DNA of 64,000 nt from Absidia repens. Lineage: Eukaryota > Mucoromycota > Mucoromycetes > Mucorales > Cunninghamellaceae. A program made the translations under genes and the position numbers. Numbering within the stretch: position 1 is the stretch's first letter; each line of letters starts with the position of its first letter. The stretch covers positions 310,001 to 374,000 of the forward strand of contig MCGE01000015.1 in the NCBI GenBank assembly GCA_002105175.1, given 5' to 3'. Positions 22,025 through 31,889 of the stretch are shown piece after piece. A model generated the notes under the pieces. It saw only the letters and a list, made by a program, of their open reading frames with translations, searched no databases and had not been told where the DNA came from.

Positions 22025-25000
22025 TCAAAACAGATCTTCGACGCCATCAAAGATTTCCGAGGTAGGTGTAGGTGGCGAACGTACAAACGATTTTCTTGAT
22101 ACTGTAACCATTGTCGTTGCTGCTGCTGCTGATGCCTTGTTTGGTAACGCCTGCTGAGTCTTGATCCCTTCAACAACATGACTGGTGGTTGAAAATGGGC
22201 GTGATGGTTCCGACTTTTTTTGGTGATAAGGTTGTTGTTGTTTTTTTGTTCCGTGGGATCGTTTCTTGTTGACAGATGGTGCTTCCATTTTTTTATGTTG
22301 TTGCTGCTGTAATGATACAGATGCTGCTTTTTTCTTGTTGATTTTACGTGCTGGCCATTCTTGGGTAAATACACGCACATGTCGTTCACATCGAGGACAT
22401 CGCTGAGGGCGCCAGTCTGTAAATGCTGCACTGGGACTCCACGTCCATGTTGCCAATTCGTTTGCCACCGCCACATCGGCGGCAGATTCGTCAGAGATGG
22501 TTTCGGATTTCAATGCTCGTCCACATGCCATACAATTTAGCCCTGGTTTGTCTCCATGTTGGTGGTGGTGGTGTTTATTATTGTTGCTGTTGTTGGTATC
22601 TGTTGGTGCTGAAGGAGGTACAACGGCTGGTATACGTCTATTGTTGGTAATGGGGGAGGCAGAAGATGATTTCTTAATGCGAGATACGGGGGACGGCGAG
22701 GGTGTTGACAGTTGTAGGTGTTTTCGGTCCTTGTTGATCGAGTCCATATTCAAAGTCAAGTCAGAACTGCACACAGAAGACAGATCCGATACATCATCCA
22801 TAAAATCGTCGAGCTCGGATAATTGTTCATCGTTGTCAAATAATGAATCCACGTCGTCTTGCCATTGTGATAATCCTGTTGTCGCAGATTTTTTCTTAGT
22901 TGAAGCTTTCGTGGTATTGTTGGTGGCATGAATGATTGACGGAGGCGGAATTTTTGTTTTTTGATGATGGTGGATATCCTGATGATGCAACTGAGGTGAT
23001 AATCCCACCGCTGAGTCTGCCTTTGTGTCGCTAGAGTTGTCTTCGTCCATTGATTGCCATCTTTGTTGGAACGGGAGTTGCTGTTGTTGATTTCCAGAAT
23101 GTTGCATCAATCGGTCTGTCGCATCTTTGTGTATTTCCGGACCCACCACCACGGTAATTTCTTCCTGTTTGGGTTGTTGATGTTGTACCTGGAGATATTC
23201 GGCATCCAAAACGGCATTACACAAAAGGTCCAATGGGCTGTGTGAAAACGACGCTGATCGAGAAGTAGAATATACATCTTGTTGTTCTTGGCGTTTTTTG
23301 TTGTTTTCGTTGCATAGGAAATGGATACTCATCACTTGAGGCTTGTTATCGTCGTTATCTATCTGTTCGTGGTTCGTTTCAGTCAGTTTCGAGGATGTAT
23401 CGATGTGTTGTATTTGTTTGCTGGCGCCACTGTTATTGTTATCACTCTGAGAGCCATCTTCAGTATCCGCATCATCCTCTTCATTGTCATCCACTATCCC
23501 AATCAGATCTTCCAAGTCAATACGATAATCTGAAGAAGCCTGTTTTTTTCGCCAGAGATGCTCTAAAACAAGTGTATTTGACAAATAAGCCACCTTGACT
23601 GAATATCATGAGAGTTTTTTTTTTCTTTGTCAACATTTACCTTCGTAAGACGTAGATTTTCGCTTCCGGGACCTGGATAAATAGTCAACGCTTTCTTCAT
23701 CGTCCGTAGAGTTTGCACCCCCATCTTCATCATCGGAACTAGATTGACCGATACGCCTTCTAAATAAAAACGAGAAAGGAAGAAAATAGAATTGAAACCT
23801 ATCTATTCCTCACGATATAAAAACATGACTAGAAGAATAAGACCTTACGTTTCACATGTAGCACAACGGCAATGGTGATTGTTTGCCCCAACATAATGTT
23901 TCCCATAGTATACAGTCAGTTCATCACCACATTTGATATCCTTAATAATTCTGAAGGTGACGGAATTGGGACCAAGAGAAATGAACTAAAAAATGAATAC
24001 ATATTTAAATTGAGTGAGTGAGTTTAAATATATACGTATATATATAAATACTGTAAAATATTACCTCGGCATTTGGGTCACAATCATGCTATAGAAGAAA
24101 AAACAGGTCAGTATAATTGATACTGCATACCCCCCCCCGAGAAAAAAGAAGGGAATCACTACTTACATTCACAAAGCGTGCAGGACCAAGAAATAAGCAG
24201 TTACACTGTCTTCTTGACGACCACATCACACTAATATCACGGTTGTTGTTGCTGGCTTTTTTCAGATCGCGTTCTTGTCTCGGGTTTAAATGGGCAATCA
24301 TTCCAGTACAAAGTCGTAATTCGTCCCCAAAGTTCCAGTCCTTTGTCACCATCACACATGCTTCTACACGACGTCCTGCACCTCCATAGCGTTTAGTGTC
24401 TGCAATTTCATATCCTGCATTAGGCATATACCTATTTTAATATAAAAAGTACTGTCACTAGATTGTTTTTTTTTGTTTTGTTTTTGTTTTGATCCCACTT
24501 ACATGTACAAGTACCGTTTCATGTGGTGTATAAATTCTTGACGTTGTTTTGTTGATTTGGCTGCCAGATAGTGCTTGAAGTAATCCATTCTATCGGAAAG
24601 ATAAAAAAAAATAATGAGAATGGGAATGACTCCTCCCTCCGCCGTCGGCTCTTTTTCCGAAGTCGTTCTCCCTTTTTTCCAGTTTATCTTTTTCCCAAAT
24701 CCTCCCACCCTGCATCCAATGACAAGAGAATAGGTAGAGTAGGTAATCCTAACCCTAATCCTACGTGATAAAATAATAATAAAGAAAAAGAAAAGGATGT
24801 TAGTCTGCTGAGTTACACATTGGTGTTTATTTATTTTTTAATATAGTTACACCTCCCCCCATTGATTTCCCTCATTATTGATCCCAGATTTGATAAAATA
24901 TAGTTCTTACCTTATCAATGCAGCACCACCGGAGTCATGATAAACTATAGCACCAATCAAAGTGTTCGGAGAGAGAGTGAGAGAGTGAGAGAGTGAGAGA

Positions 25001-25761
25001 ATTTGGGTTAAGAGTACACTATCAAAAAGTGGAGCACCAAAAAAAAAAAAAAAAAAAAAAAAAAGTGATACGATAACGTAGTCCCTTGACACCCCCTGTT
25101 TTTGGTCTGCTTCTGCGCCCCCTCTTCCATCCCCCCCTCTCTCTCTCGTAAACAACAACAACAACAACAACAAAACCAACAGTGTCAACAATCATAGTAT
25201 GTCATCAACATCAAAAGTAACCCCTTTTCAGTTCCTCAAAAAAAAAAAAAAAACGTCATCTAACATGAGAGCGATCCATCGAGAATTCCAACCAAACCCC
25301 ATCATTTTCTTGTCGACCAACCTTGGAATGATAGTTGTTGCTGTCCAATAGACGAAAAGACATTCCCCAGTTCCATTCATCCATGAATTCGATACATAAT
25401 TTTTTTTTCCCGCCAAACGCCACAATGCTATGCACCACGTCGTATGCACATGTTGTTGTTGTTGTTGTTGTTGTTGCTGTCGTTTGTCACCACCCCATCC
25501 CCCTCCCCCTAAATTTTCATTTCAGTTTTTCTTCATAAAAATAAAAAAAAAACAAACTTACCGAAGTAATTCCTTGACAGCTTCATTTGTTTTGCCCGTG
25601 GTGAGGACATGATCTTGGATGGTTTTCAGTACCTTGTCGGAGCGGATCCTTGGTCGCCTATGATCAGTGTTGAGTTTGACAGTATCGAACCAAAGAAATT
25701 GGGCATCCAAAAAGATATCAGTGAAGAGATCGTCAAACTTTGATAGAAAGCAAAAGTCCAT
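22025..25761 (-). CDS. SET9: Histone H4-K20 methyltransferase, Suv4-20/SET9 family
   Basis: Seven exons, 25761-25562, 24589-24503, 24431-24167, 24088-24065, 23985-23849, 23759-23641 and 23598-22025, join in phase to 801 residues. The SET core is clear: KRYLYMYMPNAGYEIADTKR, DISVMWSSRRQCNCLFLGPA followed by RFVN, HDCDPNAEFISLGPN, ELTVYYGKHYVG, and the post-SET HCRCATCE. The HDCDPNAE segment with the AdoMet-contacting NHDC motif comes from a 24-nt microexon. The C-terminal 500 residues are mostly low complexity, with a CMACGR...CPRCERHV zinc-like patch near residue 690-730. The family methylates H4 Lys20 in heterochromatin and checkpoint control. The first intron (25561-24590) is about 970 nt, roughly ten times the local norm. 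Exon 1 ends CG and joins A-ATG, giving ELLR-MDYFKHYL as the family alignment expects. Confidence 0.9.
24590..25561 (-). other. Unusually long first intron of SET9 with exon-like content
   Basis: Inside this intron, minus-strand positions 24935-24912 encode YHDSGGAALI between a CTATAG acceptor and a GTAAGA donor whose outgoing phase matches exon 2. A separate open stretch at about 25438-25256 reads like protein (IEFMDEWNWGMSFRLLDSNN). It also holds a TTG/CAA run (25453-25476), a 10-bp GAGAGAGTGA minisatellite (24969-25000), an A-run (25039-25064) and a CAA run (25152-25172). Confidence 0.45.
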
Positions 25762-27434
25762 ATATATATATTGGGTGGGTTATTTTGTATAAAGTGAGGC
25801 TGGGTGAGTGGGTGGCAAAAAGAAACACGAGTTTGTTGGTATTGGTGGAGAGGGTGTAAAAAGGTAATATATATATATAAACTAAAAAAGGAATAAAATA
25901 TGTAAAAAGAAGAAAGAAAGAAAGAAAGAAAAGAAAAAAAAAAGATATTTACAAATCAAATAAGATTGTTCATGAAAAGAATAAAAATAAAAAAAAGAGG
26001 GTGATAAAAAGGAAAGAGAAAGAAAAGGAGCAAGGAACCAACCAGAGGTTTTTTTTTACCCTCTCAGTACACACACAAGCGGAATCTGAATAAGACTGAA
26101 CCTTTTTTACTATACGGTTTGTCATATACTTTCGTGTAAGGGTGTGACCCTACTTTTTTTTTATAGTAGTATTAGTTGTTGTAGTATTTCGTGAATTTGT
26201 GTTCCGTAGTGCGTTAGTGGGAAAGCGACGTTTTTTTTTTTTATTTTCAACAGGAACATGATCGGGGTAAAGCGATATAAAAACCATCGATGCAAAGTCC
26301 AAATGGAGAAATTTCATATTCCGCTCCCGTTTTGCTTTTTTGCTTTTTTTTTTTCACCTCTCCTCGTTTCTTTTTCACACGTTTTATTGTCATTGTCGTC
26401 TTAGCACCAGCCTTTATCACTTGATCTTATTTCTTGTTTTTTAACTCTGTACAGTTAATAACTCTCCTCCACTTTTCTGGTACTTGCACTCACACCACTT
26501 GCATCCTTTTTCCTTTCTCTCAATTGACAGTCAAGGCACGAGTAATAACCACGGAAGATCCGGACTTCAACTTGTGTGGATTTAGCAAGCAGAAATTGCA
26601 ATAGAGAAAAGGGAACTGTTTGCTTGGACAAGGTTATCCACAGTTATGATTCAATTTTTTTTCTTTTTTGTGGTGCAATAGATATGAGACTTCCAATGTA
26701 GCAAATTGATCGATTTACCTTCGTTACGTCAGGAAAATCCATCATCCTCACTATGCAAGGACAGACTATGCCACAGGTACAGTATATCCATCACTATTTG
26801 TCTCAGTTACTAACAAAATTTCTACTTTATGAATAGAGAAAAATTGTCTTTGCTCATATAGAATTGTAGAGAGTATCATTCTTTGCCTCCCCCTGTCATT
26901 TTTATTTCAACTTACGACAAGAACAATGCTTTGATGGCTAAAAGGTAAAATACAAAAAAAAAACACACACACAAAAACCAAAAACAAAAGGAAACTCAGG
27001 AACCGATAACGCAAGTCCACATTGTGGGGTCAAGCAATCGTGACCATATTTGACTGATAACAATAATAATACGAGTCATCCTGAATACTCACTGATTTTG
27101 TTTATTCCTATTGGCTAGATCTCCCCCTTTTTTATTTGGATCCGACTGTCCCGTTTTATCGGGTTGCACATTCTTATTTTAGTTATAGTGCGTGGGTGAG
27201 TGGATTTGTAGTATAGAACATTGTTTTTTTCAATAAAATATTTTATTTTTATATATACATATGATATGAAAAAAGGCACGAAAAGACAAGACGATGATTA
27301 TTGGATGTTGCTTTTTTTTTATTGGTATGATATTGATTATGTACACTACATTTTGATTCAAAAGGAGGAGGAAGAAGGGAGAGAATAGCAAAAGGAAGAA
27401 AAAAAAAAAGGGGGGGGGAATATATTAAATGAAA
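25762..27434. other. Intergenic; possible plus-strand transcript at 26276-27240
   Basis: It contains the SET9 promoter, then a plus-strand TATAAAAA at 26276-26283 followed by pyrimidine-rich sequence, an AATAAA at about 27231-27236, and only tiny ORFs between. The best is an 18-residue spliced frame (exons 26753-26776 and 26837-26869, MQGQTMPQ-RKIVFAHIEL). It could be a non-coding RNA or short-peptide gene, or nothing. Confidence 0.3.
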
Positions 27435-28133
27435 TCAAAAACGAACAGATGTAAAGGAAAAGTGAGGCGATGATGTTGTAGGTTTTGATACAACTGAAGA
27501 AACTTGAAAATGATGGGAATGTTGATAGTGATGATGGGGATGGTGATAATGATGATGATTTAAATGTGACAGGCGACTGAAATGAGATGTTGTTGGTTTG
27601 ATATTGTCTTCATCGTCATCAGTATGATATAAAGAGGAAGAGGTAGATGATAGCCCAGGGGAAGAAACCGTATCCATGGTTCCATGCCTAATGACAGCCG
27701 GTGTTGTCGTTGTTGTTGATGATGATGCTGGGGTAGTGATTATGGTCTCCAAATCCACATGGCGTTGTCGTTGTCGTCGTCGTCGAACATTGTTATCATA
27801 TTTTTGCTGTTGTTGTTTATATTCTGCTTCATAGTCACATCCTGGATCAATAGCCTCAGGTTCATCACAGATATAGCCCAATTCTTCAAAAAATACATTC
27901 ACGTTGGATTTGATGATATGATTGTCCTTGTCACATATTGTTTCTTCAGGGGTGAGTGGGATGATTTGAAACAAATTTTCTTGTACTTGACAATCTTCGA
28001 TCCAGTCGACCATTGGCTCGTCCCTGTCCAAACAATTATCGCTGCTGTCATTATCATCATATTCGTCAGTGAGTGAGATCAACTCCAGCCCAGGAATAAA
28101 AAAATCATTAGATTGCTGATGATGGTTATCCAT
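27435..28133 (-). CDS. Hypothetical protein with His/Ser-rich tail
   Basis: Single-exon ORF of 232 residues from ATG 28133. The N-terminus is acidic (LTDEYDDNDSSDNCLDRDEP), followed by a moderately conserved-looking stretch (PEETICDKDNHIIKSNVNVF, then FEELGYICDEPEAIDPG). The rest is low complexity: a Gln/Arg block, Ser/Thr repeats and a His-rich run (HHHYHHPHHHYQHSHH). I recognise no domain. A GA microsatellite lies about 50 nt upstream of the start. Confidence 0.6.
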   Translation of the reverse strand: MDNHHQQSNDFFIPGLELISLTDEYDDNDSSDNCLDRDEPMVDWIEDCQVQENLFQIIPLTPEETICDKDNHIIKSNVNVFFEELGYICDEPEAIDPGCDYEAEYKQQQQKYDNNVRRRRQRQRHVDLETIITTPASSSTTTTTPAVIRHGTMDTVSSPGLSSTSSSLYHTDDDEDNIKPTTSHFSRLSHLNHHHYHHPHHHYQHSHHFQVSSVVSKPTTSSPHFSFTSVRF

Positions 28134-28179
28134 TATAGAAATGTGTATGGGTATAAAAAAAGATAAAGAAATAAAAAGG

Positions 28180-28219
<40 letters not shown>

Positions 28220-28670
28220 CTGGAAAAAAATTAGCAAGGGTAGTGGTTTATATATCAATGATCAACGGAAGAAAAAGGAATTTGAAGATTTATCAGCCAA
28301 TCACAGATGATCGCTGGGATTGAAGTATAGATAGTGAAGCCGTCTTGTCTGTGCAAGGTCAAAGATTGCACGATCATGAGTCCAACATACATATCAGAAA
28401 CACCCACGTTATAATATCACCTATACTATGTACTGATTTCCCCACAAAGATAAATATTTTTCCCAAGTCATAACATAAACCATTTCATCAAAACATATAA
28501 ATCCCAAAAGACAAATATCAGTTGTATAAAATCTAACATTTTCTTTATTCAAATCCGATTCCCAAACGTGATATGTAATAATACAAGATAAAGGAGGAGG
28601 GAAATAAAAAAATAAAAATAAGGGGGTGGGGAGAAACTATAAATAACAAACTAAAACTAATAAAATAGAT
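28134..28670. other. Intergenic with (GA)n promoter microsatellite
   Basis: A perfect GA run at about 28185-28214 lies just upstream of the 27435-28133 gene. The remainder is the AT-rich 3' flank of the phosphatase gene. No ORF is supported. Confidence 0.6.
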
Positions 28671-29363
28671 TCACACAGCACAAAGATGTTTCCGAATCAA
28701 AGCTTGCTGATCCAATCCAAAGCCAACCACCTTGACAAGGTAATCTTCCAAACATCCATATTCAGATTTCATAAAATCGATCAACCCACGCATGTTCTAT
28801 ATAAATAAAGGGAGTCAATAAAACAAAGCATACCAAGTATTTACATCATGACATGTCTTTTTGAAACCACGCCTCTTTTTGCCGATCATTTGTATTACCT
28901 TTGGAGAAGCATCAATAAAGTCTTCAGATAAACCCACCCGCTGAAGATCCTTCATCAATTCAGAATAAATGGGACGAATGCCGGCTTGGGTTTTAGCATA
29001 ATCCTGCACAATCACCTCGTCAGGCACCCCACAAATAGCTAAGACAAGGTAGCACACCAACCCAGTCCTGTCTTTCCCAAAGGAGCATTGTACATGGATA
29101 GGATAATTGCGTTCTTCAGTGAATATTGTCAAAGCTTGGTTGATTTCCATTGGACAAAACTCCAGAAACTTTTTATACAAGTTGGGCAATCCCAAGGGTT
29201 CCAGGACCTCTTTGGACACCAAATACGTAGCCCATTGCTCTTGACGGAAGATCAACATGAGCACCAGTTTACTACGTATAAAAAATTAGAGAGTGGGTGA
29301 GTTTCATGACAATTTTTTTTTTCATGCACACTTCCACGTGTGCATAAGACACTAACGATCGAC

Positions 29364-29396
<33 letters not shown>

Positions 29397-30113
29397 GTTC
29401 CCAGTTCGTCTCTGTTACTTACATTTTCGTGAGGAAGGAGCATGCGGGAAACACAAAATGATGACGAAAGTTGTTCCCAACAAAGTTGACACAGAATTTT
29501 TGCCTAGGTAAGAGCCGTTTTTCTTCTTCAGAGTCAGCGGAGATATCCGGTAAAGATTGGTCCTATAAAACAAAGAAAGTGAGTGAGGGAATATGAATGA
29601 GTAAGGGTACCAGATGCTTTCTATCCTTCTCTCTCCTTCTCTGAGCGCATGTATGTGTGTTCTTACCTTGATCGCTGTCGTTGGAAAGTGTCTTGCGATA
29701 GGTGAGCCAGCAATGCCTTCTATGCTATTCCAGTTCAACACAATAGTGTCCGTGTTAGTAACAACTTTTATATTGTATATCATCAACTTAATGCCGTTTG
29801 CCGATTTCTTACCTTGTTCGCAAATCGAGGATGGTTCTAGTACAAGTTTGTTCAATAAAGGTTTCCACTTCGTCTTCAGTCATGTTATCCAGAGTTGCCG
29901 ATCGAGTCATACGACCAGACTTGATATAGCTAAAGTGAAAAGAGATAAATTAGTCGAAGTATTCTACTTCCAACCTACAAGCTTTGTACATGTGTGTGAT
30001 TTCCCTTTTCTCTTGCCATACTTTATCCCGTCGGGATTATCCGAAGTAGACTTGCCAAGATCTCTAAAGTTGGCTAAGGGTATTTGGTCAGGGGCTTCCA
30101 AGTGATCGGTCAT
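28671..30113 (-). CDS. Tyrosine/dual-specificity phosphatase, Y_phosphatase3 family
   Basis: Six exons, 30113-30022, 29929-29813, 29724-29667, 29562-29423, 29271-28899 and 28796-28671, join in phase to 301 residues. The N-terminus has the family hallmark LANFRDLGK and a basic YIKSGRMTRSATL, then TRTILDLRT. The catalytic CX5R loop is HVQCSFGKDRTG near residue 210, followed by helices with QDYAKTQAGI and a C-terminal EYGCLEDYL. Bacterial and fungal members dephosphorylate phosphotyrosine or phosphoinositides; the substrate here is unknown. Exon 1 uses a weaker GTATGG donor, chosen because its phase links DGIN to YIKSGR. The intron at 29272-29422 carries a T-run of about 28 on the coding strand. 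Confidence 0.88.
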
Positions 30114-30567
30114 CTATAGAAAATGTAATGGAGGAGGGTATTTATGATGTATGATACAGAGTAAGATATTGAAAAGTAAGCTAAAATACAAAATAAAGGA
30201 TAATGGAATGGAGGAGTGGATGATGAAGAAGAAAACAGAAAAAGAAAAGAAAAGAAAAGACAAGAAAAAAAAAAGGTTTCGTTTTTGGCACCAGAAAATT
30301 CAAATCCTCGGAGGACGGTTCTCCCGAGAGTAGGGCAAAAAAATTACGGAGATTGAATCCCCATTTTTGACAGGGACAAGCGAATGTTGCATCACACGGA
30401 GTTTCAGATTATCGTCCTACCCATGCTTAAATAGACACTTCCCATATATAAAAGAAAAAGAGAGTTTTATTGGTACAATACATTTTTAGTCAAGCAAAAG
30501 AAAGATCAAAATAAAAAAATTAAAAGGGATGCCTAAGTAAAAGAAGAAGAATAATCTAAAGATACAA
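30114..30567. other. Intergenic, phosphatase promoter and protoglobin 3' flank
   Basis: A purine-rich AAAGAAAAG stretch lies at about 30215-30275. No gene is seen. Confidence 0.55.
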
Positions 30568-31365
30568 TCACTTGCGGCGTTCAAGATAACCAAAGTAGAC
30601 AGCCAAACCACCGGCAAGGGCACCGACAATGGTGGGAAGTAAAGCGGTGGGCGACATAAGAGCACTCAAAGCTCCGCTTGGTTGTTGTTGTTCCACAAGT
30701 TGATTGCTCGGGGTTGCGTAGTATTTTGCAAAATAATCGTTTTGAATCCACAAGAGTTTGTTAAATGCGGCCAAGGCAGCACCTTCCGTTTCCCGATCCA
30801 AGTTGAGAGATAAAAGACCACCAACTAATGTTGTTTCCACGAATCCCATTAAAGCGTTGACATGAATATAGTCCACATTGATCTTAGATTTCTTTTGAGG
30901 TGTGTCTGTGTGAATCTTGGCTACCCAGTCTAAATACCGTAAAAACCGTTCATCATAAGGCCCATCCAGCAACTTGTAGAGATACTTGCTCAAGAAGTCC
31001 TTGCGGAACTTGATTTGAGGGTGATCCAGAGTCAGGTCTTCCAAGCTTGTAGCCGTCGATCCTTCAAATCCTTCGTTCTTGGGCAAAAAGTACTTTTTAG
31101 TCACATCGTATGAGAATAACTTGCTATAGACGGCATTCACCACCACAGGCACGAGAGGACGGACCTTGTCTGCCACAGCTTCAATGGCCTTGATGTCAGC
31201 TTCACCTATTTTTTTTTTTTAGAGAGAGAGAGCAGGTTTAATCATCACGGTCTTCCTTTTTTTTTTTGTATATTTTTCCAACTTACCGAAGTCCACAAAG
31301 CCAGAGACAAATTCAAACCGGTATTGGCCATCAGAGTATAACTTGGATTCATCAATATGTTGCAT
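30568..31365 (-). CDS. Protoglobin with C-terminal membrane anchor
   Basis: Two exons, 31365-31287 and 31205-30568, give 238 residues. The N-terminus (HIDESKLYSDGQYRFEFVSG, FVDFGEADIKAIEAVADKVR) and the body (FLSKYLYKLLDGPYDERFLR, DWVAKIHT, INVDYIHVNALMGF) follow the fungal protoglobin pattern; the His in YIHVNAL is the likely proximal haem ligand. After a Gln-rich hinge the last 35 residues are PTALLPTIVGALAGGLAVYF followed by GYLERRK: one hydrophobic helix with a short basic tail, fitting a tail-anchored protein of ER, mitochondrial outer membrane or peroxisome. Protoglobins bind O2, CO and NO; the function in fungi is not settled. Start ATG 31365 begins MQHIDESKLY, in line with the family. 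Confidence 0.85.
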
Positions 31366-31889
31366 TTTGAGTTGATTTTTTCTTATAATATAAGTAAAGA
31401 GAGTAGGGGGAGACAATAAAAAAAAGAAGTAAAGAATATAAACAAATCCTAGAAAAAGTGTTCCATTTATATATCCCTGTGTTTTTTGTCGGGCTTTTTT
31501 TTCCACATTCACCCCTCTAAAAATGTCATCCCACATCCCTTTTTCGTTAACAAACAAACCGGAATTTATTTTAAACAATAGACCCCGCTCCGGTGTCATC
31601 CTAAAACATAATCAATCATTGTCCAATCCCCAAAATCATGCCATCAAAAAAAAAAAGGTAGGATCACTCCGTCTGATTTTATTTTCTATTTGTACATTTT
31701 TTTTAAAAAAAAGAAGGGGAGAAAATAAAGGTGTATATATAATCATTAGATACAAAACAAAAACAAAACAAAAACAAGAAAGAGTAGAAAGGGGGATGAA
31801 TAACTAATATCACACTAATAAACTAAAGGTAGAGGGGAAAGGGGAAGGGGAATATAATACTAAGAGGGGAAGGAAGAAAAGTCGTTGCA
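31366..31889. other. Intergenic between protoglobin and flippase
   Basis: Protoglobin promoter and flippase 3' flank, with A-rich runs including an AAAAC repeat near 31755-31780. No ORF is supported. Confidence 0.55.

Noticed and set aside
26310..26345. ATTTCATATTCCGCTCCCG, resembling the repeat's upstream box
   Set aside because: No core, leader or 3' module follows, so it was not counted as a repeat copy.
30011..30021. GC donor (GCAAGA) in exon 1 of the phosphatase gene
   Set aside because: The GTATGG donor a few bases earlier has the correct phase for the next exon, so a GC-AG intron is not needed.
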